Source of the DNA: JACKIP01 sp963710165
Lineage (GTDB): Bacteria; Pseudomonadota; Alphaproteobacteria; Micavibrionales; Micavibrionaceae
DNA length: 64,000 nucleotides
NCBI GenBank assembly: GCA_963710165.1
Contig: CAVPYZ010000001.1
Span: 1-64,000 of the forward strand
Direction: 5' to 3'
The position numbers and the translations under genes were made by a program. The notes beneath the pieces are model-generated. The model had not been told where the DNA came from. It was given only the letters and a program-made list of their open reading frames with translations, and did no database searches. Positions within the stretch are counted from its first letter, which is position 1; each line of letters opens with the position of its first letter. Shown piece by piece: positions 1 through 9,388 of this stretch.

Positions 1-1661
1 ATAAATGTTTCCGCGACGGTGGTATCAATTGTGTCTATACCTGTTTTTATTTTTTGTCTGCCAAGAGCTGCTGCTTCGGATATGGCAGCTGGCGCACCGG
101 TTTTATCCAAAGCAGATTTGGCACCGTCCGTGGCGTCGCGCACTTTGCCACGCACCACCATCCAGAAATGTGTGCGTGATTTATCTTTTATAATCTTATC
201 CAGACCTTCTGTGTCGATTGATGTGGGATCAAATTCAGGGGCGCACATCTTTTTAACATTTTCAATGACTGTATCGCCGTCTTTTTTATTCAAATATCCT
301 TCTTCTACCAAATATTTATAGTGACGTGTAAAGGCTTCTGACTGTTCTTCTGACAATGTACCATCTTCCATAGATTGCATCAGATCAGTCATAGTGTGAC
401 GTTTACCGTCAATCGTCATCTCTGTTTCACGCTTAGCTAGTACGGCGAGTTTACCGGGCGACTGTTCGCTGCCGATATATTTGCGTAATACATCAACACG
501 TGCTTGTTGTAGGTCTCTCGCCTCTTTTGCTTTTAGACGCGGTGCCTGGATATGGGTATCTGCTGCTTCGATAGCATTTTTCAATTGCTCATGTGTGAAA
601 GATAAGTTCTGACCGATCATGTGATCACGCAAAGCTTTTTTTGTTACAGGCGCAATTCCGGTTTTATCATCAGTCGCGGAACGTGCGGCATTCACAATTT
701 CAACCAAAGTGGTAAGATTTTCGTTACTTGCAATTTGCTCTGGTGTAAGAGTCGAAATAACTTTATCCAGATCAGATTCAGATTTATCAATGATGCCTTT
801 CTTAGCCATCTTTGCAATTGTATCAGCGACAGAGCGTTGTTCGATTTCAATACTTTTTCCAAGATCGCTTCTGACGGCATGTGATTGACGAAGGTACTTG
901 GTATTACCTCTGGCTTGCAAAAATTCCTGTTCAATGTCTTTTATGCGAGCGAGGTTGCCACCACCTGTTATGCGCGCTTTTATTTTGTCTAATCGGCTAT
1001 AACCTCTTTCAAGAATATCATCGGCCTTGCTGAAATTTCCGGCTTTGATTGCTCTCTCATAAGCTTTGATTTTTTTACCCGCAAAAAGCCTCTGGTTATC
1101 ACTTAACCCCATCATAGACGTCGGGTTATCCAGATTGGCGCAAATCTCTTTATATTTGTCTATTCGACGATCTAGTGCGACATCTTTAAATTTATTGATG
1201 CGCATTTTTCTGACTTCGGTATCGGGTCCCGTTTTAATACCAATATCATTTCGGCGTTTATTGGCCTCAATCGCAACACCCATTAAATGTCCGGAAGCTT
1301 TTCCGGTATAATCATGTGATCTATATTCACGCTCTGCATCTAATAAAAGACGGTTATTATTCTGTACAGCCTTATTAAGATCGTCAACTTTCGATTCCCA
1401 AAAAGCATGTTTCAAACTGATATGCGAGGGAACTTGTATATTACTGATCTCTTCAGCCGAGAAAAAGCGTGAGGAGTCTACGCCTATATTTTCTTCATTA
1501 CTTCTAGCAAAAATTCGTTGCGTCTCAGCTATTTCTTCGGACGAGAAGACGCGTGGGGAATGTGCAACCTCATATATTTTAGAGCCTTTGCCGAAAATGT
1601 GTTGAGTTTCGGTAATTTCTTCAGGCGAAAAAAAACGAGATGATGTTTCAGTTTTATCCAT
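1..1661 (-). CDS. Large unrecognised protein, 3' part missing (runs off window)
   Basis: An open frame of more than 550 codons reads from an ATG at 1661 leftwards to the window edge without a stop, with AAGAG upstream as ribosome binding site. The product is hydrophilic, rich in charged residues, and has no obvious signal peptide or membrane segment. Its first 85 residues contain three copies of a short motif of the form SxRFFSxEEIxxxQ, spaced by about 30 residues. The rest looks largely helical, with many K/E/D/R residues. I do not recognise a family. The end of the gene is outside the window, so total length is unknown. The N-terminal repeats could be binding motifs of a secreted or scaffold protein, but nothing here proves that. 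Confidence 0.8.
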   Translation of the reverse strand, partial: MDKTETSSRFFSPEEITETQHIFGKGSKIYEVAHSPRVFSSEEIAETQRIFARSNEENIGVDSSRFFSAEEISNIQVPSHISLKHAFWESKVDDLNKAVQNNNRLLLDAEREYRSHDYTGKASGHLMGVAIEANKRRNDIGIKTGPDTEVRKMRINKFKDVALDRRIDKYKEICANLDNPTSMMGLSDNQRLFAGKKIKAYERAIKAGNFSKADDILERGYSRLDKIKARITGGGNLARIKDIEQEFLQARGNTKYLRQSHAVRSDLGKSIEIEQRSVADTIAKMAKKGIIDKSESDLDKVISTLTPEQIASNENLTTLVEIVNAARSATDDKTGIAPVTKKALRDHMIGQNLSFTHEQLKNAIEAADTHIQAPRLKAKEARDLQQARVDVLRKYIGSEQSPGKLAVLAKRETEMTIDGKRHTMTDLMQSMEDGTLSEEQSEAFTRHYKYLVEEGYLNKKDGDTVIENVKKMCAPEFDPTSIDTEGLDKIIKDKSRTHFWMVVRGKVRDATDGAKSALDKTGAPAAISEAAALGRQKIKTGIDTIDTTVAETF

Positions 1662-1719
1662 AGTTAACTCTTATTATTCTCAATAATTTATAACAAATTC
1701 TGGTTTCGAGATGCAAGAA

Positions 1720-2004
1720 TTAAAATTCGGTCAGGCTGTGGTGTTCGGGACATTTTTCTAGCCATGTGCGGGCATAGCTGCAAAAAGGTTGAATCTTCAG
1801 ATTTTCGGATTGGGCATAACTCACGATTTCTGCCATAAACCTGCTGGCGACACCTTTTCCGCGCAGGTCTTGCGGTACGAAAACCTGTCTTAGAATAATC
1901 ACATTATCAGTTGTTTTGTATTTTCCTAGCGCGGTGCCGTTTGGGAGGTGATATTCAAACTGGTTTTCTTCTATGTTATTTGTGAATCGAGCGTTGTCGG
2001 TCAT
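1720..2004 (-). CDS. Small GNAT-family N-acetyltransferase
   Basis: A 94-residue protein that resembles the short YidJ/Gtf-like acetyltransferases (COG2388 type). The acetyl-CoA binding loop is visible as PQDLRGKGVASRF at about residues 44-56, followed by the conserved C-terminal CSYARTWLEK segment. Such proteins carry only the core GNAT fold; their substrates are generally unknown. It lies just downstream of ftsK on the same strand, with two bases between the stop of ftsK and this start, so it is probably co-transcribed and perhaps translationally coupled with it. Confidence 0.85.
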   Translation of the reverse strand: MTDNARFTNNIEENQFEYHLPNGTALGKYKTTDNVIILRQVFVPQDLRGKGVASRFMAEIVSYAQSENLKIQPFCSYARTWLEKCPEHHSLTEF

Positions 2005-2006
2005 GG

Positions 2007-4418
2007 CTATCCTGCTTCCTGATAGGCGCTGTGATCTTGGATCAGGACTTCGCGCTTACCGGTTTTTGTGGCTTGGGAGACAACGCCTTGGCGCTCCATT
2101 TCCTCGATAATACGTGCAGCGCGGTTATAGCCGATTTGTAAATGGCGTTGGATAAAACTGGTGGAGGCCTTACCTTCGCGGGCAATGATGGCGACGGCTT
2201 CATCATACAGCTCGTCTACTTTATCACCGTCATCATCGCCAAACATGGCGCCCATGACTTCGCTGTCACTATAATCGCCGCCAGTGGTCACTTCGGTGAC
2301 ATATTGCGGTTCGCCTTGTTGTTTCAGGAACGTGACAACGCTTTCCACATCATCATCGGATACAAATGGCCCGTGAACACGGCTGATGCGTCCGCCGCCC
2401 GCCATGTATAGCATATCACCCATTCCCAAAAGCTGCTCTGCGCCGCCTTCACCAAGGATTGTGCGCGAGTCGATTTTGGAGGTGACAGAAAACGAAATAC
2501 GGGTCGGGAAGTTTGCTTTAATAACACCTGTAATCACGTCAACGGAGGGACGCTGCGTCGCCATAATAAGGTGGATGCCCGCCGCACGTGCCATTTGCGC
2601 CAAGCGCTGGATCGCGTTTTCAACGTCCTTACCCGCGACCAACATTAAATCGGCAAATTCATCAACAATTACGACAATATAAGGTAGTTCTATCAGGTCG
2701 AGGGGCTGTTCCTCATAAACCGGTTTACCCGTATCGGCGTCAAAGCCTGTTTGAACTTTACGCATTAAGATTTCACCCTTTTTGCGCGCTTCATTGATAC
2801 GGTCATTATAGCCGTTGATATTACGAACCCCCAGTTTTGACATGGCACGATAGCGATCTTCCATCTCTGCGACTGTCCATTTCAGGGACACAACAGCTTT
2901 GCCCGGCTCGGTTACGACAGGGGAAAGCAAATGCGGAATATCATCATACACAGACAGTTCCAGCATTTTCGGATCAATCATGATAAAGCGACACTTTTCA
3001 GGCGGCAGGCGATAAAGTAGCGACAAAATCATTGTATTGACCGCGACGGATTTACCCGAACCCGTCGTACCCGCAACCAGTAAGTGCGGCATTTTCGCCA
3101 GATCACCAATAATGGGGTTACCGCCAATATCCTTACCAAGAATAAGGGGGAGGGCGGCTTTGCTTTTCTGTACGCTTGAATCTTCCAATAATTCACGCAT
3201 GAAAACGGTTTGACGACGGTCATTCGGCATTTCAATACCAATCACGTTTCGTCCCGGTACAACGGCGCAACGCACAGATACCGCTGCCATAGACCGTGCA
3301 ATATCATCCGCCAAGGAAATAACACGTGCCGACTTTGTTCCCGGGGCGGGTTCCAGTTCATAAAGCGTGACAACGGGGCCAGGATGAATAGCTGTGATAT
3401 CACCTTGTATGTTAAAGTCCGCAAGGACGTTCTGTAATTCTTCCGCATTTTGGCGCAAGGTTTCTTTATCGAACAGGGCGTGCGTATCCTGAACGGGAAC
3501 ATCTTGTAAAAGATGAATGTCGGGCAGCTCCCAGTCCTCATCTTGTGATAGGCGTAATTTATTTTGGGCGGGAGCTTTTTTGGTTGCGGGTTGCGACACG
3601 TTAATGTGCGGCTCAATGGCCTGTTTTGGCGGGGTGGCCTCCACTTGTTTTGAAACAGGCTGCGCGGCTGGCGCGATTGGTTTAACTGTTTCTGTTATCT
3701 TTGCAGCCTTGATCATGCGTTTATCAGGATCATTGTAATAGCGCACCCACAACATAAAACGCTCAATAGAGTTTTTTGTTTTCAAAAGGATAGAGCGGGC
3801 GTACGTGCCTGTACGTCTAAGGATATGTAGTGCCTCTTGAAGATTTAATGTCGCCGCAAAAAAAGCGGATCCCATGAATATAAACGCCGATAATGCCCAG
3901 ATCAGCGAATATGGCAGGGCGCCAAGCATATTTTTGGATAATGACACACCGACAGGACCACCAGACCAAGGATATAGCCAATTGGACGGCGCAGGAATGA
4001 TTGATAACAAAATACTTAAACTGAACACAGCCAGACCAAAACCGATAATACGCAGTGAAAAGGGTCTGAGCGGGCGGCGTTTTAATAATAGCACTCCCCA
4101 CAGAATCGGAAAAAACGCGAACAGGTGAGCGGCAAAACCAAAAGACTGGATAAGAGAATCAGATAAATGCGCCCCGTACGTGCCCATTATATTCTGCGTG
4201 GTTATATTATTTGTTGCGACATTATAGGAATTATCCCCGACATGATATGTGGCAAGGGAGAGCAGCGTAAATAAACCGCCCACCATAAAAACACCGGCAG
4301 TAATATCCATAATGCGTCGCGCCACAAACGCTTGCGCGAATTCGGGTAAGAATCTAAGCAGGATCGGTGTTTGAATTTTTTGCGGCTTTTTACGGCGTGT
4401 GGTGGGTCTGGATGTCAT
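2007..4418 (-). CDS. ftsK: DNA translocase FtsK
   Basis: An 803-residue septal DNA pump that moves the chromosome terminus during division. The N-terminal third carries four hydrophobic segments between about residues 35 and 195, which anchor it in the inner membrane. A proline- and lysine-rich linker follows (about 240-290), then the RecA-like motor with Walker A GTTGSGKS at 450-457 and Walker B IVVIVDEFAD at 581-590. The last ~70 residues form the winged-helix gamma domain (DELYDEAVAIIAREG onward) that reads the KOPS orientation sequences. The frame is intact and of usual length for alphaproteobacteria, whose linkers are shorter than in Escherichia coli. The small GNAT gene follows directly. 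Confidence 0.97.
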   Translation of the reverse strand: MTSRPTTRRKKPQKIQTPILLRFLPEFAQAFVARRIMDITAGVFMVGGLFTLLSLATYHVGDNSYNVATNNITTQNIMGTYGAHLSDSLIQSFGFAAHLFAFFPILWGVLLLKRRPLRPFSLRIIGFGLAVFSLSILLSIIPAPSNWLYPWSGGPVGVSLSKNMLGALPYSLIWALSAFIFMGSAFFAATLNLQEALHILRRTGTYARSILLKTKNSIERFMLWVRYYNDPDKRMIKAAKITETVKPIAPAAQPVSKQVEATPPKQAIEPHINVSQPATKKAPAQNKLRLSQDEDWELPDIHLLQDVPVQDTHALFDKETLRQNAEELQNVLADFNIQGDITAIHPGPVVTLYELEPAPGTKSARVISLADDIARSMAAVSVRCAVVPGRNVIGIEMPNDRRQTVFMRELLEDSSVQKSKAALPLILGKDIGGNPIIGDLAKMPHLLVAGTTGSGKSVAVNTMILSLLYRLPPEKCRFIMIDPKMLELSVYDDIPHLLSPVVTEPGKAVVSLKWTVAEMEDRYRAMSKLGVRNINGYNDRINEARKKGEILMRKVQTGFDADTGKPVYEEQPLDLIELPYIVVIVDEFADLMLVAGKDVENAIQRLAQMARAAGIHLIMATQRPSVDVITGVIKANFPTRISFSVTSKIDSRTILGEGGAEQLLGMGDMLYMAGGGRISRVHGPFVSDDDVESVVTFLKQQGEPQYVTEVTTGGDYSDSEVMGAMFGDDDGDKVDELYDEAVAIIAREGKASTSFIQRHLQIGYNRAARIIEEMERQGVVSQATKTGKREVLIQDHSAYQEAG

Positions 4419-4583
4419 GAATTTGATATAAGAATTGATGTTTAATTAATTATACTATGTCCGGCGGCAAAATGAAAACCAAACAATGATATGTAATATA
4501 TGGAACGGCGATGATTGCAATAAAATTTGTCAGATGTGATTTTGGCTTTGCAATTGTGTCCTTCATCGGGTAATGATCTTTAG

Positions 4584-5411
4584 ATGAGTGTTGAACAGCC
4601 CGAACCAGAACAAACACAACGATCCGTTTTTGATCCTGCATTGGATCAGGTGGATCGCATAGGTCGTGCGACAATGCGTTTTTTAAGCGCGGCAGGACGT
4701 CTGTTTGAATTTATGGCCCTGTCTATTTTGCACGTTTTCACACCGCCCTATTTCGGGAAAAACATTTTAACCCAGATGATTAATATCGGGTATTACTCCC
4801 TGCCTGTTGTGGGGTTGACCGCTCTGTTTACGGGGATGGTGCTGGCATTACAATCCTATACCGGATTTACACGTTTTAATGCCGAAAGCGCGATTGCGGG
4901 TGTGGTTGTCTTGTCCATGACGCGTGAGCTTGCACCTGTTTTGGCGGGTTTGATGGTGGCGGGGCGCGTGGGCGCGTCAATCGCCGCAGAAATTGGTACA
5001 ATGCGCGTAACTGAACAAATCGACGCCCTGACAACCTTATCGGTTAATCCGTATAAGTATTTGATTGCCCCGCGTATTCTGGCGGGAACCTTAATGTTAC
5101 CGATTCTTGTTTTTGTCGGGGATATTATCGGTGTATTTGGCGGGTATGTGGTGGCGGTATATTCGCTGGGCTTCTCGCCTGCATCCTATCTGACCCAGAC
5201 ATGGGATGTGGTTGAAAATATGGATGTGATTTCGGGTTTGATTAAAGCCTCTGTCTTTGGGCTGATTGTCTCGCTGATGGGATGTTATCACGGATATAAT
5301 TCAGGACGCGGCGCACAGGGCGTGGGCGCGGCAACCACAAATGCGGTTGTGTCGGCATCGATTCTTATTCTGGTTTTGAATTATACCCTGACGCAGATTT
5401 TCTTCTCCTAA
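4584..5411 (+). CDS. mlaE: MlaE-family ABC transporter permease
   Basis: A 275-residue integral membrane protein of the MlaE/TGD1 family, the permease of phospholipid transporters that keep outer-membrane asymmetry. The family core is clear: GMVLALQSYTGF, then MTRELAPVLAGLMVAGRVG and ASIAAEIGTMRVTEQIDAL around residues 110-155, plus five or six hydrophobic helices. The matching ATPase (MlaF) and substrate-binding protein (MlaD) are not next to it, so they must be encoded elsewhere. It is read divergently from ftsK, with a 165-base gap that must hold both promoters. Confidence 0.93.
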   Translation: MSVEQPEPEQTQRSVFDPALDQVDRIGRATMRFLSAAGRLFEFMALSILHVFTPPYFGKNILTQMINIGYYSLPVVGLTALFTGMVLALQSYTGFTRFNAESAIAGVVVLSMTRELAPVLAGLMVAGRVGASIAAEIGTMRVTEQIDALTTLSVNPYKYLIAPRILAGTLMLPILVFVGDIIGVFGGYVVAVYSLGFSPASYLTQTWDVVENMDVISGLIKASVFGLIVSLMGCYHGYNSGRGAQGVGAATTNAVVSASILILVLNYTLTQIFFS

Positions 5412-5498
5412 TCACACTTTTCATATTTGTCCTTGCCTTGAATGAAATAATATTTTATTTCAGAAGTTCAATATTTTTTAAAATAAAAGGGAAAGAGT

Positions 5499-5903
5499 AT
5501 GAACTTCAAAACATCATTATTGGCCTTGCCATTGGTTTGTCTGCTTGGTGCATGTCAAACAACGGGTACAACAACTGCGTCCATTCCAAATGGTTTATTA
5601 CCATCTGATTCTCAAATGACGTGTGCGCAAATGGAAAACGAATTTGTCCAGCTTGACCAGATTATTACAGCTGCGGGCGGTGTAAATTCTAATAACGAAC
5701 TTGCCTCTGTAGGGGCACAAACAGTGCAGGATCTGGCAAATGCTTCCGGCAATTATCAAACTACGGGCTGGATTAACAGCGTCACAAATCTTGCAGGCAA
5801 TTTGACCAATATGAATGCGCAAGGTCAACAACAGCAGGCACAAGCGGCGCTAAATCGTCGTACACAGCTATTAACATTGGCACAAACTAAAGGTTGTATG
5901 TAA
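5499..5903 (+). CDS. Small lipoprotein of unknown function
   Basis: A 134-residue protein with a typical lipoprotein signal: a short basic start, a hydrophobic stretch and the lipobox LLGAC with cysteine at about residue 19. The mature part is rich in Q, N, T and A, ends in KGCM, and has a likely helical stretch (residues 45-130). The start has a good ribosome binding site (GGGAAAGAG). It sits alone between mlaE and an MscS channel, with a terminator directly after it. No family recognised. Confidence 0.85.
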   Translation: MNFKTSLLALPLVCLLGACQTTGTTTASIPNGLLPSDSQMTCAQMENEFVQLDQIITAAGGVNSNNELASVGAQTVQDLANASGNYQTTGWINSVTNLAGNLTNMNAQGQQQQAQAALNRRTQLLTLAQTKGCM

Positions 5904-5925
5904 ATATTCTTGTATGAATATAAAT

Positions 5926-5953
5926 CAAAAGCGGCTTTCGGGTCGCTTTTTTT
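5926..5953 (+). terminator. Intrinsic terminator after the lipoprotein gene
   Basis: The stem AAAGCGGC / GTCGCTTT, with one mismatch and a short TTTCGG loop, is followed by a run of T, 20-odd bases after the stop codon. Confidence 0.85.
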
Positions 5954-5990
5954 ATGTAACCATTCCTACGTTTAAGAGTTATAATAAAAT

Positions 5991-7007
5991 ATGGATGAAG
6001 AAAATAAAATTAGCTCCGGTTTAAGTCTGACCTATCAAACGATAAAAGAATGGAGTGTTGATTTTTACGAATTACTGCCAAATTTGATCGTTGGTTTTGT
6101 CGTTTTAATTTTCTTTATTACAATCTCACATATTATCAAACGGACAATCCAAGGTTATTTCACAGGTCGTGAACGTATCGATTTGGGAAATATTCTGGCC
6201 GGATTCGGGTTTTGGGGATTTTTGTCATTTGGAATTTTGGTGTCTATCACCGTAATTACGCCCTCTGTTCAACCTGCTGATTTATTGGCAAGCCTTGGAA
6301 TCGGGTCATTGGCTGTTGGTTTTGCGTTTAAGGATATTTTGCAAAACTGGCTAGCGGGTCTGTTGATATTATTACGCTTGCCGTTTCGTCGTGGTGACCA
6401 AATCCGCGTGGGCGACGCCGAGGGAACGGTTCGGCGTATTGAGCCACGTGCTACAATCATCCGTACCTATGACGGGCGCGATATTGTTATTCCGAATACT
6501 ATGATTTATACGGATAAGGTCACCGTCCATACCTCTCAGCCGACCAGACGTACAGGCATCGATATTACGGTGGGGTATGATTACAGCATTCGTAAAATCA
6601 CACAAATTATTCAAAGCGCGCTTGCGCCGATTGAAGAAATTCTAGACGACCCCGAACCGCAGGTTTTGTGTTGGGATTTGGGGTCAACCTCCCTCGGTAT
6701 TCGCATTCGCTGGTGGATTGAATCCGAACGCTCCAACGAGACTATCTCCCGCGCCCGCGCTGTTCAGGCGATAAAGGAAGCATTTGAAGCTAATGATATT
6801 GACCCGACTGATCCGCAGCTGGTCTATTACCAAGACGTTGAAAAAGGCAAATCGGAAGAAGGCGGAAAAAATAATTCCGTTGAGACTGATTCGTCAACAT
6901 TGGTGGAGGGGCCACCACCACCTGTCTTTGAAATGTCGGAAAACGATCCTGAGACTTTTGATCCAAAACTGGATGAAAAAAGTCAGACAATGCTAGCGGA
7001 TAAATAA
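5991..7007 (+). CDS. Mechanosensitive ion channel, MscS family
   Basis: A 338-residue protein of the small-conductance mechanosensitive channel family, which releases solutes when membrane tension rises. Hydrophobic helices lie at about 32-52 and 70-90; the pore-lining helix with its Gly/Ala pattern is LLASLGIGSLAVGFAFKD (about 98-115), followed by the beta domain (RRGDQIRVGDAEGTVRRIEPRAT and DGRDIVIPNTMI) and a mixed C-terminal domain. The tail after residue 285 is acidic and low-complexity. The gene ends in a hairpin shared with the convergent pepA. Confidence 0.93.
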   Translation: MDEENKISSGLSLTYQTIKEWSVDFYELLPNLIVGFVVLIFFITISHIIKRTIQGYFTGRERIDLGNILAGFGFWGFLSFGILVSITVITPSVQPADLLASLGIGSLAVGFAFKDILQNWLAGLLILLRLPFRRGDQIRVGDAEGTVRRIEPRATIIRTYDGRDIVIPNTMIYTDKVTVHTSQPTRRTGIDITVGYDYSIRKITQIIQSALAPIEEILDDPEPQVLCWDLGSTSLGIRIRWWIESERSNETISRARAVQAIKEAFEANDIDPTDPQLVYYQDVEKGKSEEGGKNNSVETDSSTLVEGPPPPVFEMSENDPETFDPKLDEKSQTMLADK

Positions 7008-7008
7008 T

Positions 7009-7044
7009 AGAAAAGCTTATTTATAATCAAAAATAAGCTTTTCT
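7009..7044. terminator. Bidirectional terminator overlapping the pepA stop
   Basis: A perfect 14-base inverted repeat, AGAAAAGCTTATTT and AAATAAGCTTTTCT, separated by 8 bases. It starts 2 bases after the MscS stop codon and includes the last codons and the stop of pepA on the other strand. It can form on either transcript. Confidence 0.75.
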
Positions 7045-8522
7045 AACAGACGTACACCCACGCCCGTACCGCCTTTCGGCCCCAGATCAAACTCGCTTTT
7101 ACCGTAGGAACCGCCGACCATGGCTGTGCCCGCAATATCAATATGCGCCCATGTGCGGTTTTCATCAACGAACGCTTCTATAAAGGCAGCGGCTGTACAT
7201 GCTCCGCCCCACCGTCCGTTTTTCGCCAAATTACGGACATCGCCAATATCGCTTTCAACGTTTTTGCGATAGAAATCATCCAACGGCATACGCCAGACTT
7301 TTTCGCCTGTGGCAGTGCCTGCCTTATCAATCTTATTCCAGAAATCATCATCATTTACAAACACACCTGAAAATTCGGAGGCCAGCGCCACGATAATCGC
7401 ACCGGTCAGGGTTGCCATATCCGCCACAAAAGACGGATCGTATTTTTCCTGTATGTAGGTAATGCAATCGGCAAGAACCAGACGCCCCTCGGCATCGGTA
7501 TTTAAAACCTCGACGTGTTTACCGCTATAGCTTTTGATAATATCGCCCGGTCTGTAGGCATTGGATGACGGCATATTTTCTGCTAAACCGACAATTGCCA
7601 CCACATCCTTTTTTGATTTTTGCGCGGCAAGCGCTTTCATTGTGCCGACCACGGCGGCTGATCCGCCCATATCCAGCTTCATTTCATCCATGCCTGCACC
7701 GGGTTTAAGGGAAATACCGCCCGTATCAAAGGTTACACCTTTACCGACCAGACCCAGCGGCTTATTCATTTTCTTACCAGAGCCGTTCCACGACATAATC
7801 ACCATACAGGGTTTGCGTGCAGAGCCCTGACCTACGGCGCAAATACCGCCCGCACCGATGGAATGTAGTTTATCATAGTCGAATATCTCCACATTGACGC
7901 CAAGTGGGGAGAGTTCTTTCTTGATAATATCGGCGTAGCTTTCGGGATAGAGAACATTTGGCGCTTCATTCACCAGATCACGCGCGAGAAATACACCTTG
8001 CGCCACAGCCTCCAGACGTTGATAAGCTTTTTTGGCATCAGCGGCGTTTTCACCGCTTACAGTCACAGTCAGTTTTGATGGCTGTTTATCGGTTTCTTTT
8101 TTGGGACGATACTTATCGAATTTATAAGAACGCAGTTCAGTGCCATGCGCGATATGTGCGGCGTGATCAGCGTTTTGATCGCCTGTCATAATTACAGCAG
8201 TTGCGACTTTCAGACTTTCCAAAGACGTCAGGATTTTACCGCCTGCATTTTCCAGATCGATAGGTTCCAGTTTATTCTGATCGCCAAGACCGATAATAAC
8301 GGCATATTTCGCGGTATCGTTTTTCGGCAGGGCAAGGGTTAAAACCTGTTTGGCTTTTCCTTCGAATGACGCGCTGTCTTTAATGGCATCTGCGATATAA
8401 CCGTTAATCGTTTGATCAAGCTGTTTGAAAGCGGCGGGAAGTTTTTTGTTTTTGTCCGTCAGGCCGATAACGGCATCAACAGATTTGGGGGCATCTTTTG
8501 CGAATTTCAATGTAAATGTCAT
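7017..8522 (-). CDS. pepA: Leucyl aminopeptidase PepA (M17)
   Basis: A 501-residue cytosolic dimetal aminopeptidase of family M17 that removes N-terminal residues from peptides. The signature NTDAEGRLVLAD is intact, as are the metal-binding DTGGISLKPG and the GVTFDTGG region before it. The start was placed at 8522 (MTFTLKFAK...) because the longer open frame to 8657 would overlap the LysE gene and adds non-family sequence. The stop codon lies within the hairpin shared with the MscS gene. It probably follows the LysE gene in one transcript, since only 62 bases separate them. Confidence 0.95.
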   Translation of the reverse strand: MTFTLKFAKDAPKSVDAVIGLTDKNKKLPAAFKQLDQTINGYIADAIKDSASFEGKAKQVLTLALPKNDTAKYAVIIGLGDQNKLEPIDLENAGGKILTSLESLKVATAVIMTGDQNADHAAHIAHGTELRSYKFDKYRPKKETDKQPSKLTVTVSGENAADAKKAYQRLEAVAQGVFLARDLVNEAPNVLYPESYADIIKKELSPLGVNVEIFDYDKLHSIGAGGICAVGQGSARKPCMVIMSWNGSGKKMNKPLGLVGKGVTFDTGGISLKPGAGMDEMKLDMGGSAAVVGTMKALAAQKSKKDVVAIVGLAENMPSSNAYRPGDIIKSYSGKHVEVLNTDAEGRLVLADCITYIQEKYDPSFVADMATLTGAIIVALASEFSGVFVNDDDFWNKIDKAGTATGEKVWRMPLDDFYRKNVESDIGDVRNLAKNGRWGGACTAAAFIEAFVDENRTWAHIDIAGTAMVGGSYGKSEFDLGPKGGTGVGVRLLEKLIFDYK

Positions 8523-8584
8523 GACATAAATTCTAATCTGATTACACGCCAAGGCAAGGGCAAAGTTTATATCAGCGCTATAAT

Positions 8585-9211
8585 CTAGCCAATTTTTGCA
8601 AATGCCACGCGTGCGGCAAGGGCGATAAAGGCAATACCCGTGGCACGGTCTATCCATATAGAGACAGAGGCGAGTTTGCGACGGATAGTTTTATGAGTCA
8701 GGGCAACCGCCACAATACTAAACCAGCAAAACGCGGTAAGAGAACATACTGTGCCGTACCACAGCTGAATTGCCAAAGGTGTATTCGGCTCTAAAACCTG
8801 TGTAAACAGCGCAAGGAAGAACAATGTAGCTTTGGGATTCAGGGCGTTTGTCACAAAACCTTGTGAGAAGGATTTGAAAAAGGATTTATCGGAGTTTTTG
8901 GCCTCCCCGCTGTGAATTTCCCATCCTTTTGATTTTAAGGCTTTATAGCCAAGCCATAATAAATACGCCGCACCAGCATATTTTATAAGTGTAAATAAAA
9001 TGTCAGATTGTGCAATTATCAACGCAATGCCCAACATGGAATAAGCCACATGGATATAAATCGCCAGCGCAATGCCAAGCGCGGTTTGAATACCGGAGGC
9101 GCGCCCTGCCCCAAGGGAGTTGCGCAAAACAATCAGCAAATCCGGCCCCGGTGAAATTGCCGCGATCAGCACGAGTGAAAAAATAATCAGAGAGCCTGTA
9201 AAAATATCCAT
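8585..9211 (-). CDS. LysE/RhtB-family amino acid exporter
   Basis: A 208-residue membrane protein with six predicted helices. The family motif ISPGPDLLIVLRNSLGAGR (about 19-37), followed by GIQTALGIALAIYIHV, is clear. Members export amino acids such as lysine, homoserine or threonine; the substrate cannot be told from sequence. It is read away from the phage-like cassette whose SOS promoter starts about 70 bases upstream, so it marks the left host border of that cassette. Confidence 0.92.
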   Translation of the reverse strand: MDIFTGSLIIFSLVLIAAISPGPDLLIVLRNSLGAGRASGIQTALGIALAIYIHVAYSMLGIALIIAQSDILFTLIKYAGAAYLLWLGYKALKSKGWEIHSGEAKNSDKSFFKSFSQGFVTNALNPKATLFFLALFTQVLEPNTPLAIQLWYGTVCSLTAFCWFSIVAVALTHKTIRRKLASVSIWIDRATGIAFIALAARVAFAKIG

Positions 9212-9277
9212 TTGGAAACAATAGCTTAAAAAATTTCATCACGTCAAAACATAAAAATAGGAAAATATTCTTATTTT

Positions 9278-9328
9278 GTTCTTGACTTGTTCTTTTAAAT
9301 ATGAGAATAATAAGAACATAAACGGAAC
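9278..9328 (+). promoter_or_regulatory. SOS-controlled promoter with two opposed LexA boxes
   Basis: GTTCTTGACTTGTTC (9278-9292) is a perfect GTTC-N7-GTTC box and GAACATAAACGGAAC (9314-9328) a perfect GAAC-N7-GAAC box, the alphaproteobacterial LexA operator in its two orientations. The -35 element TTGACT (9282-9287) lies inside the first box. AATAAT (9306-9311), 18 bases further, is the -10, and the second box would cover the transcription start. LexA bound at either box should block RNA polymerase. The first cassette gene starts at 9389. Confidence 0.85.
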
Positions 9329-9388
9329 AGTTGCGTCAAATGTAAATGTTCTTATCTAAGCCGACACTCAATCAAAAGGTTATCATAT

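Noticed and set aside
3242..3616. Antisense open frames within ftsK and other long genes
   Set aside because: These are shadow frames with unusual composition that follow from the codon use of the gene on the other strand.
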